The translations under genes were made by a program, and so were the position numbers. The notes beneath the pieces are model-generated. The model was not told where the DNA came from. It worked only from the letters and a program-made list of their open reading frames with translations, and ran no database searches. Below are positions 54,472 through 63,671 of a stretch of DNA of 64,000 nt, one piece after another. Where the stretch lies: positions 1-64,000 of the forward strand of contig NZ_LAPZ01000016.1 in assembly GCF_002120225.1 (NCBI RefSeq). Direction: 5' to 3'. Position 1 is the first letter of the stretch. Every line of letters begins with the position of its first letter. Origin of the DNA: Tenacibaculum holothuriorum (GTDB taxonomy: Bacteria; Bacteroidota; Bacteroidia; Flavobacteriales; Flavobacteriaceae).

Positions 54472-55296
54472 ATGAAGCAGTATCACGATTTAGTTAAGCA
54501 TGTTTTAGAAAACGGAAACGAAAAAGGAGATAGAACAGGAACAGGAACAAAAAGTGTTTTTGGCTATCAGATGAGGTTTGATTTAAGTGAAGGTTTCCCA
54601 ATGGTTACTACTAAGAAACTGCATTTAAAATCTATTATTTATGAATTGTTATGGTTTATAAAAGGTGATACTAATGTAAAGTATCTACAAGAAAATGGTG
54701 TAAGAATATGGAACGAATGGGCAGATGAAAAAGGTGATTTAGGTCCAGTATATGGCCACCAATGGCGTAATTGGAATAGCGAAGAAATAGATCAGCTAAA
54801 AGAGGTAATAGAAACCTTAAAAACCAATCCGAACAGTCGTAGAATGTTGGTTTCTGCTTGGAATCCATCAGTATTACCAGATACTTCAATTTCTTTTTCA
54901 GGTAACGTAGCTAATGGTAAAGCCGCTTTACCTCCTTGTCATGCATTTTTTCAATTTTATGTAGCCGATGGTAAGTTGTCGTGTCAATTATATCAACGTA
55001 GTGCCGATATCTTTCTAGGTGTTCCTTTTAACATTGCAAGTTATGCGTTGTTAACTATGATGATGGCACAAGTTTGTGGTTATGAAGCAGGAGATTTTAT
55101 TCATACTTTTGGTGATGCTCATATCTATAATAATCACTTTGAACAGTTAGAGTTACAATTGTCTAGAGAACCAAGAGAATTACCTCAAATGAACATAAAT
55201 CCTTCAATAAAAAACATCGAAGATTTTACTTTTGAAGATTTTGAGTTGGTAAATTATAATCCTCACCCGCATATAAAAGGTGTTGTTGCTGTATAA
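54472..55296 (+). CDS. thyA: Thymidylate synthase
   Basis: ThyA methylates dUMP to dTMP using methylenetetrahydrofolate. The 274-residue enzyme has the dUMP-binding [11 protein letters not shown] near the start, the catalytic Cys156 in [12 protein letters not shown], and the folate/dUMP region [22 protein letters not shown] short insertion before the catalytic Cys makes it slightly longer than the E. coli enzyme. It is placed just before folA, which recycles its dihydrofolate product. Confidence 0.97.
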   Translation: MKQYHDLVKHVLENGNEKGDRTGTGTKSVFGYQMRFDLSEGFPMVTTKKLHLKSIIYELLWFIKGDTNVKYLQENGVRIWNEWADEKGDLGPVYGHQWRNWNSEEIDQLKEVIETLKTNPNSRRMLVSAWNPSVLPDTSISFSGNVANGKAALPPCHAFFQFYVADGKLSCQLYQRSADIFLGVPFNIASYALLTMMMAQVCGYEAGDFIHTFGDAHIYNNHFEQLELQLSREPRELPQMNINPSIKNIEDFTFEDFELVNYNPHPHIKGVVAV

Positions 55297-55324
55297 TTTA
55301 ACATGTTTTTATACAAAACGTTTT

Positions 55325-55354
55325 TTGAGATGCGTTGTTTTGTTAGTAAATTAG
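55325..55354 (+). promoter_or_regulatory. Promoter of the 60-aa gene and folA
   Basis: TTG at 55325-55327 is followed by 19 bases and TAAATTAG (7 of 8 matches to TAnnTTTG), the standard Bacteroidota promoter layout. It lies 27 bases before the small gene. Confidence 0.5.
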
Positions 55355-55381
55355 TAACGTAAATTATTAAAAGCAAACAAC

Positions 55382-55564
55382 ATGACAGCAACAGTAGACT
55401 TAATTAAAGAAGAGATTTATGATAAAATTGCTGAAATCAATGACGAAAAAGTGTTATTGGCAATTCAAACACTTATCGCCAATTTAGAAGTAAGTGAAAT
55501 AAATCAAGTAACAGATAAAAGAGATCTTAACGGTTATATAAAAGAATGGGTAAAGAATATGTAA
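55382..55564 (+). CDS. Small helical protein of unknown function
   Basis: A 60-residue, mostly helical acidic protein (MTATVDLIKEEIYDKIAEIN... ending KEWVKNM). The pattern of an N-terminal helix followed by VLLAIQTLIANLE resembles short proteins that often accompany toxins in Bacteroidota, but no toxin gene follows. A good promoter upstream supports that it is real. It lies 23 bases before folA and probably shares a transcript with it. Confidence 0.55.
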   Translation: MTATVDLIKEEIYDKIAEINDEKVLLAIQTLIANLEVSEINQVTDKRDLNGYIKEWVKNM

Positions 55565-55587
55565 CTTTACACTTCTAAAAATACTAT

Positions 55588-56076
55588 ATGATAACAATTA
55601 TTGCTGCTATAGCAAACAACAATGCTTTAGGAAAAGATAATGACTTAATATGGCATTTGCCTGCAGATTTAAAAAGGTTTAAAAAAGTTACTTCTGGGCA
55701 TCATATTTTAATGGGGCGCAATACTTTTGAAAGTATAGGAAAACCATTGCCAAATAGAACTTCAGTAATAATTACGAGAAATAATGATTATTTTGTAGAT
55801 GGTTGTTTAATAGCAAACTCTATAGAAGATGCCATAGAACTAGTTAAAGAAGATGATCATATTTTTCTTATAGGCGGAGCTCAAATATATAAGCAAGCAA
55901 TAGAAAAAAAACTGGTAGATAAGTTAGATATTACTTATGTACATCATGATTTTGAAGCCGATGTTTTTTTTCCTGAAATTGATCTAACTCAATGGAAAGA
56001 AGTCTCTCGTGAAGATTTTAAAGCAGACGAGAAAAATAAATACAATTATAGTTTCGTTTCTTACGAAAGAATTTAG
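55588..56076 (+). CDS. folA: Dihydrofolate reductase
   Basis: FolA reduces dihydrofolate to tetrahydrofolate with NADPH. The 162-residue protein has the opening IIAAIANNNALGKDNDLIWHLPADLKRF (in part), with the catalytic acidic residue in PADLKRFK, MGRNTFESIG, and IFLIGGAQIYKQAI for cofactor binding. Length is normal. It is next to thyA in a folate pair, as in many bacteria. Confidence 0.96.
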   Translation: MITIIAAIANNNALGKDNDLIWHLPADLKRFKKVTSGHHILMGRNTFESIGKPLPNRTSVIITRNNDYFVDGCLIANSIEDAIELVKEDDHIFLIGGAQIYKQAIEKKLVDKLDITYVHHDFEADVFFPEIDLTQWKEVSREDFKADEKNKYNYSFVSYERI

Positions 56077-56085
56077 TTAAACTCA

Positions 56086-56106
56086 TCATTCTGAACTTGT
56101 TTCAGA
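56086..56106. repeat. Short palindromic sequence resembling an interspersed repeat
   Basis: TCATTCTGAACTTGTTTCAG contains CTGAA-N5-TTCAG. From memory this string is common between genes in Flavobacteriaceae. Only one copy is seen here, so repetition cannot be shown. Confidence 0.35.
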
Positions 56107-56131
56107 TTTTTATCATACATAATAATAACTA

Positions 56132-57025
56132 ATGTCAATACAACTTAGTTCAATATCTAAAGTTTACGGAAATCAAACTGCAGTAAATTCAATTTCTTTT
56201 GAAGCAAAAAAAGGAGAGATTGTAGGGTTTCTAGGTCCAAATGGAGCAGGGAAATCTACAACAATGAAAATTTTAACAGGATATATTCAACCTACTGAAG
56301 GAGAAGTTTTAGTAGGTGGGATAGATGTGTTAAAAAACCCGATTGAAGCACAGAAAAAAGTAGGGTATTTACCTGAGCACAATCCGTTGTATTTAGATAT
56401 GTATGTACGAGAGTATTTACAGTTTCAAGCAGAAATTTACAATGTAGATAAAGAAGAAGTAAATAAAGTGATTGAAAAGGTTGGGTTAACTCCTGAAGTT
56501 TCTAAAAAAATAGGAAAACTATCGAAAGGGTATCGCCAACGTGTTGGATTGGCAGCTGCTATTTTACACAATCCAGAGGTGTTAATTTTAGATGAGCCAA
56601 CTACTGGGTTAGATCCAAATCAGTTAGTTGAAATAAGAGCTTTGATAAAAGAATTAGGAAAAGACAAAACAGTTTTACTTTCTACACATATAATGCAAGA
56701 AGTAGAAGCAGTTTGTGATAGTGTAATTATAATTAACAAAGGAGAAATTGTAAGTAATACTTCGCTACAAGAACTAAAAACAAGTAACGAACAGGTAATA
56801 CGAGTTACTTTCGATTATAAGTTAGAAGAGCAATTTATAAAAAGACTACCTAATTTAACTTCATTTAAAAATACTATAGAAAATAATTGGACACTTACTT
56901 TTGATTCTTCAGAAGATATGCGTCCACTCATATTTGATTTTGCTCAAGAAAACGGATTAAAAATCCTTGGATTAAATACTGAAAACAAAAATTTAGAAAG
57001 TTTGTTTAGAGAGTTGACTAGTTAG
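56132..57025 (+). CDS. gldA: Gliding-motility ABC transporter ATP-binding protein GldA
   Basis: A 297-residue ATPase of the GldAFG-type transporter associated with gliding in Flavobacteriia. Walker A is GPNGAGKST (35-43), the signature is LSKGYRQRVGLA, Walker B is VLILDEPTTGLD and the switch is STHIM. Close resemblance to GldA over the C-terminal part (EERFI-like LEEQFIKRLPNL and LESLFRELTS at the end) supports the name over a generic ABC protein. gldF and gldG are not in the window. Its 3' end overlaps the convergent gene by 8 bases. Confidence 0.88.
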   Translation: MSIQLSSISKVYGNQTAVNSISFEAKKGEIVGFLGPNGAGKSTTMKILTGYIQPTEGEVLVGGIDVLKNPIEAQKKVGYLPEHNPLYLDMYVREYLQFQAEIYNVDKEEVNKVIEKVGLTPEVSKKIGKLSKGYRQRVGLAAAILHNPEVLILDEPTTGLDPNQLVEIRALIKELGKDKTVLLSTHIMQEVEAVCDSVIIINKGEIVSNTSLQELKTSNEQVIRVTFDYKLEEQFIKRLPNLTSFKNTIENNWTLTFDSSEDMRPLIFDFAQENGLKILGLNTENKNLESLFRELTS

Positions 57026-57374
57026 AAAACTTATTTTTAAACCATACTTTTTTCAATATTCTTTTAAGAATTAAAAAAACGATATTTTCTATGTAAGAGT
57101 TTGTGTTTGGTGATGCTATTTTGTTTATATCATGTTCAGAAACGTCAATTATATAGAGAAGGTTTTGATACGAGTGCGAATCATTTGAAATTAAAAAAGT
57201 AATCTGCTTTATAAGTTTGTCTTTTAGTAGTTGAGGAGAGCTATCTTCAGTAAAAGAAAAATCAATATTAGCCAAGCTAAAATCCTTATTTAGTTGATTT
57301 ATTAACTGTGTATATAATTCATCGTTAGATACACCAGTTAATAAATCGTTAGTGTTTTGATATTCTGATAACAC
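57018..57374 (-). CDS. Small unrecognised protein downstream of dnaE
   Basis: A 118-residue, mostly helical protein with no recognised domain. It has a hydrophilic N-terminus (MLSEYQNTNDLLTGVSNDEL) and ends in a basic stretch (ILKRILKKVWFKNKFSN) that may touch membrane or nucleic acid. It begins 5 bases after the dnaE stop and so is likely cotranscribed. Its end overlaps gldA by 8 bases in the convergent orientation. Confidence 0.65.
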   Translation of the reverse strand: MLSEYQNTNDLLTGVSNDELYTQLINQLNKDFSLANIDFSFTEDSSPQLLKDKLIKQITFLISNDSHSYQNLLYIIDVSEHDINKIASPNTNSYIENIVFLILKRILKKVWFKNKFSN

Positions 57375-57379
57375 AATTT

Positions 57380-60300
57380 TTAATTCAACTTATAATTAAT
57401 ATGTTCTTTGTCTAAAGTCTTTAAAAATTCGTTAGATACATTTACTTTAGTAGTTCTACTAGGAAGAGTCAATTCAATTTTTTCTTCAGCATCCCAAATA
57501 GTAAAATGTAACGATTGCTTCCCTTTGTTGGTTACAAATAAATGTTCTAAACCTTTAATTTTATCTTCTTTAATTTCTTGTAATTGAAGCTTAATAGTAA
57601 CTTTTTTACAAAGTTCATCCATTACATCGTGTAAGAGTTTAAATTCGGTAAACTTTAAACGAGGTTCACCACGAACGCCTTCTTTATTTACCCACCCAGG
57701 TTGTACTGATGCTCTAATAAATAAGAAAGAACTTTGTACTAAATAGTGTTTGAATTTTAAGTAATCTTCTCCAAAGATTCTGAATTCATAACTATCCATG
57801 TAATCTTCAATAATGAATGATGCCCAACCTTTTCCCATTTTAGAAACTCGGTGTTGAACATCGGTAACAATTCCACCGAAAGCTAAGTTATGTCCTTCAT
57901 ATTTCTTTAAATCATCTTTAAAATACGATAAGTCGGCGTTACAAAAACGGAGTTCATTTTTAAAATCATCTAATGGATGTGCAGAAATATACATCCCAAT
58001 CATTTCCTTTTCCTTGGCAAGTAACTCCATAGTCCCCCAAGTTTCACATAGCGGAATAATTGGCTCTGGCATTTCTTCTTCCGAAGCTTCACCAAATAAG
58101 GAAACCTGAGAGGAATTTAAATTTTCTTGATATTTATTTCCGTAGCGAATTGCCTTTTCTAAAAATGTCTGACCTTTCTCGTCAGTAACATAATATTGTG
58201 CCCTGTGTGTATTGGTGAATGAGTCAAATCCGCCAGCAAGTACCAATCCTTCAAAAGCTTTTTTGTTGGCAGCACGCAAATCGACACGTTTTGCCACATC
58301 AAAAATAGATTTGAAAAAACCATTTTCTTTACGCTCATTAATAATTGCTTGTACAGCTCCGGCTCCAACTCCTTTGATAGCTGCCATACCAAAACGTACA
58401 GCTCCTTGATCGTTTACAGAAAACTTTAAGTACGATTCGTTAACATCTGGTCCTAAAACTTCTAGTCCCATGCGCTTACATTCTTCCATAAAGAACGAAA
58501 CTGTTTTAATATCGTTCATGTTATTTGAAAGAACAGCAGCCATGTATTCAGCAGGATAATGCGCTTTTAAATAAGCTGTTTGATAGGCTATCCACGCATA
58601 ACAAGTAGAGTGCGATTTGTTAAAGGCATAGGATGCAAATGCTTCCCAGTCTTTCCAAATTTTTTCTAAAGCTTTTTCATCATGACCATTTTTCATAGAC
58701 TGCTCTATGAACTTCGGTTTCATTTTAGCAAGTACCGCAGCTTGTTTTTTACCCATAGCTTTACGAAGTACATCGGCTTCACCTTTGGTAAAGTCTGCTA
58801 ATTTTTGAGAAAGCAACATTACTTGCTCCTGATATACTGTAATCCCGTAGGTTTCTGCTAAATATTCTTCTAAGGCTGGTAAATCGTAGGTGATTTCTTC
58901 TTCACCGTGTTTTCTTCTAATAAAAGAAGGGATATATTCTAACGGTCCTGGACGATACAGTGCATTCATTGCAATTAAATCAGCAAAAACTGTTGGTTTC
59001 AGTTCACGCATGTATTTTTGCATTCCAGGAGATTCATATTGGAATATTCCTACGGTTTCTCCACGTTGGAAAAGTGCATAGGTTTCTTCGTCATCAATAG
59101 GAAAGTTTTCAGGATCTAACTCAACACCATGACGTGCTTTTACAATTTTAACGGTGTCTTTAATTAAAGTAAGTGTTTTTAATCCTAAGAAATCCATTTT
59201 TAGTAATCCAGCACTTTCAACAACAGAGTTGTCGAACTGAGTTACATACATGTCTGAATCTTTTGCAACCGATACGGGTACGAACTTGGTAATGTCGTCG
59301 GGAGTAATAATAACTCCACAGGCGTGAATTCCTGTGTTACGAACTGAACCTTCTAAAATTCTTGCTTTGTTAATGGTCTCAGCTTCTAATCCGCTACCGT
59401 TAGCAATGTTTTTAAGTTCATTAACCATTTCAATTTCTTCGGAACGGAGTTTGGCTTTTAAACCAGCATCATCTAAAGAGAAAATTTTCTTTAGTTTCAT
59501 TCCTGGGATTAATTTGGCAATTCTGTCGGCTTCGAATAAAGGTAAATCTAATACACGAGCAGTGTCTCGAATAGAAGATTTTGCTGCCATGGTACCATAA
59601 GTAATGATTTGTGCTACTTGATTGGCTCCGTATTTTTCAATTACATAATCCATTACACGACCACGACCTTCATCATCAAAATCAATATCGATATCGGGCA
59701 TGGATACACGTTCAGGATTTAAGAAACGCTCAAAAAGTAAATCGTATTTGATAGGATCGATATTGGTAATCCATAAACAGTAAGCTACTACTGAACCTGC
59801 TGCAGAACCACGCCCTGGACCTACCGAAACATTCATGTTTCTAGCTTCTCTAATAAAATCTTCTACAATTAAGAAATAACCAGGGTATCCTGTTTTTTCA
59901 ATAACTTCTAACTCGAAATCTAATCGTTCTCTAATACTATCGGTAATTTCTCCGTATCGTTTTTTTGCTCCTTCGTAAGTTAAGTGACGTAAAAAATTAT
60001 TTTCTCCTCTTTTACCTCCATCTTCATTATCTTTTTCGTCTGTGAATTGTTCAGGTATTTCGAAAGCAGGTAATAATACATCACGAGCTAATTCGAAAGG
60101 CTCTATTTTATCAACAATTTCTTGAACATTACTAATTGCTTCTGGAATATCAGCAAAAAGTTTTTTCATTTCTTCGGTAGATTTAAAGTAATATTCATCG
60201 TTTGGTAATCCGTAACGATACCCTCTTCCTCTACCTTTTGGAGTAGCTTGCTTTTCACCGTCTTTAACACATAGTAAAATATCATGGGCATTAGCATCTT

Positions 60301-61756
60301 CTTTACCTAGGTAAAAGGTGTTGTTAGTAGCTACTGTTTTTATATGGTGCTTTTCAGCGAATTTTAAAAGTGTTTCATTAACAACATCTTCATCTTGTTG
60401 TCCATGGCGCATTAATTCGATGTATAAATCATCTCCAAATTCTTCTTTCCACCATAATAAAGCTTCTTCTGCTTGAGCTTCTCCGATATTTAAGATCTTT
60501 GAAGGAACTTCACCATATAAATTTCCTGTTAAAACAATAACATCTTCTTTGTATTGCTTAACAACTTCTTTATCTATTCTCGGTACGTAGTAAAACCCAT
60601 CAACAAAAGCAATTGAGGACATTTTAGCAAGATTATGGTATCCTCTCTTGTTTTTTGCTAATAATACTACTTGATAACCGTTGTCTTTATGTGATTTATC
60701 GGCATGATTTTCACAGATAAAAAATTCACAACCAATAATAGGTTTTAATAAAGTACCTTTAGGTTCTTCTCCGTTTTCTTCTGCTTCTTTGTTGGCTGCT
60801 TTTACAGATTTGTTGTGTCCCATTACTTCTTTTACGAAGTGAAAAGCTGCCATCATGTTTCCAGTATCGGTAAGTGCTACAGCCGACATGTTATCGTTAG
60901 CAGCTGCTTTTACAATATTACCAATTTGAATGGTAGATTGTAGTACCGAAAACTGTGTGTGATTGTGTAAATGAGCAAATTGAACACCTTCTAAAGTAGC
61001 TAGCCCTTTTGAAGTATCGATGTTTTTAGTAGCTCCTTTTTCTTGTTCTTTTCTGTTACGGATTTTGTCACTTTCTTGTTTAAGGTTTAAGTGCTTTAAT
61101 CCGATTACTTTTATTGGCATTGGGTTTGCCTCAGAAAAACGCTCGAAATAATCAGAAGGAACGTCTAATTGTTCTTCAGTATATTGTCTAAGACGGATTA
61201 ACTCTAAAAAACATCGCGTTGTGGCCTCAACATCGGCAGTTGCGTTATGCGCTTCGCCAAAACCAACTCCGAATAAATGATTGTGTAATTCAGTTAAGGT
61301 TGGTAGTTTGAATTTACCTCCACGACCTCCTGGAATTTGACATAATTGAGCAGTATGTTCGGTACAAGTGTCTAAAACAGGAAGTTCGGTTAAATTATTT
61401 TCAACACCAAGCCTATGGAATTCACATCCCATAATATTCACATCGAAGCCAACATTTTGACCAACTATAAATTTGGTTTTTTTAAGAGCTTCGTTAAATA
61501 AGTCTAATCCTTCGGCTAAAGTAATACCTTGCTCTAATGCCAAATCGGTTGAAATACCATGAATTCTTTCAGCATCAAAAGGAATGTTAAATCCATCGGG
61601 TTGAATTAAGAAATCATTATGTTCAACCACATTACCCATTTCATCATGTAACTGCCACGCAACTTGTATGGCTCTTGGCCAGTTGTCGGTATCAGTAATT
61701 GGAGCGTTCCAACTCTTTGGTAATCCAGTTGTTTCGGTATCAAAAATTAAGTACAT
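57380..61756 (-). CDS. dnaE: DNA polymerase III alpha subunit with fused DnaQ-type exonuclease
   Basis: A 1458-residue replicative polymerase. Residues 1-190 form a DnaQ-like proofreading exonuclease with all DEDDh residues (FDTETTGLP, GFDVNIMG, HNATADVEAT). A PHP domain follows from about residue 255 (FAHLHNHTQFSVLQ), in which the usual LTDHGN reads LTDTGN. The polymerase core has PDIDIDFDDEGRG with catalytic Asp residues, then HhH and OB-fold domains (about 1170-1340). Fusion of proofreading to DnaE is known in Bacteroidota. The small gene downstream is probably cotranscribed. Confidence 0.96.
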   Translation of the reverse strand: MYLIFDTETTGLPKSWNAPITDTDNWPRAIQVAWQLHDEMGNVVEHNDFLIQPDGFNIPFDAERIHGISTDLALEQGITLAEGLDLFNEALKKTKFIVGQNVGFDVNIMGCEFHRLGVENNLTELPVLDTCTEHTAQLCQIPGGRGGKFKLPTLTELHNHLFGVGFGEAHNATADVEATTRCFLELIRLRQYTEEQLDVPSDYFERFSEANPMPIKVIGLKHLNLKQESDKIRNRKEQEKGATKNIDTSKGLATLEGVQFAHLHNHTQFSVLQSTIQIGNIVKAAANDNMSAVALTDTGNMMAAFHFVKEVMGHNKSVKAANKEAEENGEEPKGTLLKPIIGCEFFICENHADKSHKDNGYQVVLLAKNKRGYHNLAKMSSIAFVDGFYYVPRIDKEVVKQYKEDVIVLTGNLYGEVPSKILNIGEAQAEEALLWWKEEFGDDLYIELMRHGQQDEDVVNETLLKFAEKHHIKTVATNNTFYLGKEDANAHDILLCVKDGEKQATPKGRGRGYRYGLPNDEYYFKSTEEMKKLFADIPEAISNVQEIVDKIEPFELARDVLLPAFEIPEQFTDEKDNEDGGKRGENNFLRHLTYEGAKKRYGEITDSIRERLDFELEVIEKTGYPGYFLIVEDFIREARNMNVSVGPGRGSAAGSVVAYCLWITNIDPIKYDLLFERFLNPERVSMPDIDIDFDDEGRGRVMDYVIEKYGANQVAQIITYGTMAAKSSIRDTARVLDLPLFEADRIAKLIPGMKLKKIFSLDDAGLKAKLRSEEIEMVNELKNIANGSGLEAETINKARILEGSVRNTGIHACGVIITPDDITKFVPVSVAKDSDMYVTQFDNSVVESAGLLKMDFLGLKTLTLIKDTVKIVKARHGVELDPENFPIDDEETYALFQRGETVGIFQYESPGMQKYMRELKPTVFADLIAMNALYRPGPLEYIPSFIRRKHGEEEITYDLPALEEYLAETYGITVYQEQVMLLSQKLADFTKGEADVLRKAMGKKQAAVLAKMKPKFIEQSMKNGHDEKALEKIWKDWEAFASYAFNKSHSTCYAWIAYQTAYLKAHYPAEYMAAVLSNNMNDIKTVSFFMEECKRMGLEVLGPDVNESYLKFSVNDQGAVRFGMAAIKGVGAGAVQAIINERKENGFFKSIFDVAKRVDLRAANKKAFEGLVLAGGFDSFTNTHRAQYYVTDEKGQTFLEKAIRYGNKYQENLNSSQVSLFGEASEEEMPEPIIPLCETWGTMELLAKEKEMIGMYISAHPLDDFKNELRFCNADLSYFKDDLKKYEGHNLAFGGIVTDVQHRVSKMGKGWASFIIEDYMDSYEFRIFGEDYLKFKHYLVQSSFLFIRASVQPGWVNKEGVRGEPRLKFTEFKLLHDVMDELCKKVTIKLQLQEIKEDKIKGLEHLFVTNKGKQSLHFTIWDAEEKIELTLPSRTTKVNVSNEFLKTLDKEHINYKLN

Positions 61757-61923
61757 ACTAGTGTTTACTAATTGAAGAAATAAAGACTTTATTAAGAATG
61801 TAAAAATACTAATAAAAAATATCTGTTTCCGTATAAGTTATTAACGATAAGCGTGTGATTCTTGATAAGAAAATATTATTTAAAATAAATGAAGAAAACT
61901 CCCTGAACCTCAAATATAAAGAT

Positions 61924-61931
61924 TACCTTTG
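61924..61931 (+). promoter_or_regulatory. -7 promoter element of the cold-shock gene
   Basis: TACCTTTG matches TAnnTTTG exactly and ends 26 bases before the cold-shock gene start. The rest of the 61757-61957 gap holds the dnaE upstream region and no other feature I can support. Confidence 0.5.
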
Positions 61932-61957
61932 TGCAAGAATTTTTTAATATTATTACA

Positions 61958-62149
61958 ATGAAAGAAGGAACAGTAAAGTTCTTCAATGAATCTAAAGGTT
62001 TTGGATTTATTACAGAGTCAGGGTCAAACACAGAACATTTTGTACACGTATCAGGTTTAATCGATGAGATTAGAGAAGGTGATACTGTAGAGTTTGAACT
62101 TAAAGAAGGTAGAAAAGGATTAAACGCTGTTAGCGTTAGAGTATTATAA
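61958..62149 (+). CDS. Cold-shock domain protein
   Basis: A 63-residue CspA-like single-stranded nucleic acid chaperone. The start at 61958 gives the canonical MKEGTVKFFNESKGFGFI; an earlier in-frame GTG would add a tail lacking family similarity. RNP1 is KGFGFIT and RNP2-like is HFVHVSG, with the usual acidic residue before FVH replaced by His. It is monocistronic with its own promoter and terminator. Confidence 0.95.
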   Translation: MKEGTVKFFNESKGFGFITESGSNTEHFVHVSGLIDEIREGDTVEFELKEGRKGLNAVSVRVL

Positions 62150-62174
62150 TATACAGTACAATTTTATTTTTCTT

Positions 62175-62202
62175 AAGAGCTTGTTTATCAAGCTCTTTTT
62201 TA
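62175..62202 (+). terminator. Terminator of the cold-shock gene
   Basis: A 9-base stem (AAGAGCTTG with its complement, loop TTTAT) and a T run lie 25 bases after the stop. Confidence 0.88.
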
Positions 62203-62224
62203 TTGAATAAATTTTAATTTTTTA

Positions 62225-62254
62225 TTGCTGATTAAAAAAGCTTTTGTAAATTTG
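62225..62254 (+). promoter_or_regulatory. Consensus promoter of rpsP-rimM
   Basis: TTG (62225-62227), 19 bases, then TAAATTTG: a full match to the Bacteroidota TTG/TAnnTTTG promoter, and the best one in the window. It lies 66 bases before rpsP, as expected for a strongly expressed ribosomal gene. Confidence 0.7.
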
Positions 62255-62320
62255 CCGCCACTTACTACGAGATAGTAAAATTATTAATAATCAAGGTCGC
62301 GAACCTTAAAAATTAACATT

Positions 62321-62818
62321 ATGCCTGTAAAAATTAGATTACAAAGACACGGTAAAAAAGGAAAACCATTTTATTGGGTAGTAGCTGCTGATTCTAGAGC
62401 TAAAAGAGATGGTCGTTTCTTAGAAAAATTAGGAACGTATAACCCAAACACTAACCCTGCAACTATTAACTTAGATGTTGATGGAGCTGTAAAGTGGTTA
62501 CAAAACGGTGCTCAACCAACTGATACAGCAAGAGCTATTTTATCTTATAAAGGAGCTATGTTAAAGAATCACTTAGCTGGTGGAGTTCGTAAAGGAGCTT
62601 TAACTGAAGAGCAAGCAGAAGCTAAATTTACTGCTTGGTTAGAGGAAAAAGCTGGAAAAGTAGCTGGTAAAGCTGAAGGTTTAGCAAAAGCACAAGCTGA
62701 AGCTAAAGCTAAAGCGTTAGAGGCTGAAAAAGCTGTAAACGAAGCACGTATCGCTGCAAATACACCTGCAACAGATAGCGAAGAAGTAGCTGAAACTACT
62801 GGAGATAGCGAAGAGTAA
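62321..62818 (+). CDS. rpsP: 30S ribosomal protein S16 with C-terminal extension
   Basis: S16 stabilises the small-subunit body. The first ~85 residues are canonical ([34 protein letters not shown] and [17 protein letters not shown]). The protein is 165 residues, nearly twice the usual length, with an Ala/Lys/Glu-rich helical tail (about 110-145) and an acidic end ([16 protein letters not shown]). Extended S16 is known in Bacteroidota. It is followed 21 bases later by rimM, the S16-linked 16S maturation factor. Confidence 0.97.
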   Translation: MPVKIRLQRHGKKGKPFYWVVAADSRAKRDGRFLEKLGTYNPNTNPATINLDVDGAVKWLQNGAQPTDTARAILSYKGAMLKNHLAGGVRKGALTEEQAEAKFTAWLEEKAGKVAGKAEGLAKAQAEAKAKALEAEKAVNEARIAANTPATDSEEVAETTGDSEE

Positions 62819-62839
62819 AAACTATAAATTAACGGTTTT

Positions 62840-63367
62840 ATGCGTGTAGAAGATTGTTTTTATTTAGGTAAAATCGTTAAGAAACATAGTTTTAAGGGAG
62901 AAGTTATTATCAAGTTAGATACTGACGAACCCGAATTGTATAAAAATATGGAATCAGTTTTTGTCAAATTAGGCAATAATCTGGTTCCATTTTTTATTGA
63001 AAAATCTTCACTTAGTAAAAGTACTATGTTGCGTGTTAAGTTTGAAGATGTTTCTTCTGAGGAAGATGCCAACGCTATTATGCGTTCAGGAATATACTTG
63101 CCATTATCATTACTTCCTAAACTTACAGGAAATAAATTCTATTACCATGAAGTAATAGGTTTTACAATTATCGATGCTTCTTTTGGTGAAGTAGGAATCA
63201 TTAAAAATATAAACGACACTTCTGCTCAACCATTATTTGAAATAGAAAGAGAAGAGAGTGTTATATTTATTCCTATGATCGACGACTTTATTAAAAAAGT
63301 TGATAGAGAGAATAAAATTATCAATGTTGAAGCCCCTGAAGGGTTAATTGAATTATACCTTCAATAG
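62840..63367 (+). CDS. rimM: 16S rRNA processing protein RimM
   Basis: RimM helps 30S maturation and binds S19. The 175-residue protein has the N-terminal domain opening CFYLGKIVKKHSFKGEVIIK (in part), a conserved linker FYYHEVIGFTIID, and the C-terminal PRC-barrel with VIFIPMIDDFIKKVDREN and IINVEAPEGLIELY. Its place after rpsP is the classic arrangement; trmD does not follow here. Confidence 0.96.
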   Translation: MRVEDCFYLGKIVKKHSFKGEVIIKLDTDEPELYKNMESVFVKLGNNLVPFFIEKSSLSKSTMLRVKFEDVSSEEDANAIMRSGIYLPLSLLPKLTGNKFYYHEVIGFTIIDASFGEVGIIKNINDTSAQPLFEIEREESVIFIPMIDDFIKKVDRENKIINVEAPEGLIELYLQ

Positions 63368-63375
63368 GATATTTA

Positions 63376-63567
63376 TTAGTCGCTTGATAAATCTTTTAGT
63401 CTTTTAACATCAGTTATCTGGTATGTCTTACCATTAAAATTCTTTTTAATAATAACGGTTTCTAGCCAATAGATTGAACTATTAAAGAATAGAGGTAAAA
63501 GTAAAAATCGTTGTGATTTTACTTTACTTGCTTTTATAGTCTTTCTTTTTGAGAGGTTGATTTTCAT
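63376..63567 (-). CDS. Small basic protein, tentative
   Basis: A 63-residue reading frame with a basic N-terminus (MKINLSKRKTIKASKVKSQR), a central hydrophobic stretch (FLLLPLFFNSSIYWLETVII) and a basic end. It opens with ATG after an AT-rich region and ends 9 bases from rimM in the convergent orientation. It has no recognisable family. Composition is compatible with coding, but it could be chance. Confidence 0.45.
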   Translation of the reverse strand: MKINLSKRKTIKASKVKSQRFLLLPLFFNSSIYWLETVIIKKNFNGKTYQITDVKRLKDLSSD

Positions 63568-63671
63568 TTTTAAGTTTGGTGTGGGGTTAGTCTATGTATT
63601 TCAAAAAGAGGAATGCAAATATTGTAAAATAATATAGAATAATAAAGAGTTATTTTTTATTTAAGAAAAAT

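Noticed and set aside
61757..61957. 200-base gap between dnaE and the cold-shock gene, checked for a small RNA or an origin
   Set aside because: AT-rich, but no repeated DnaA boxes or stable fold seen; only the cold-shock promoter element is supported.
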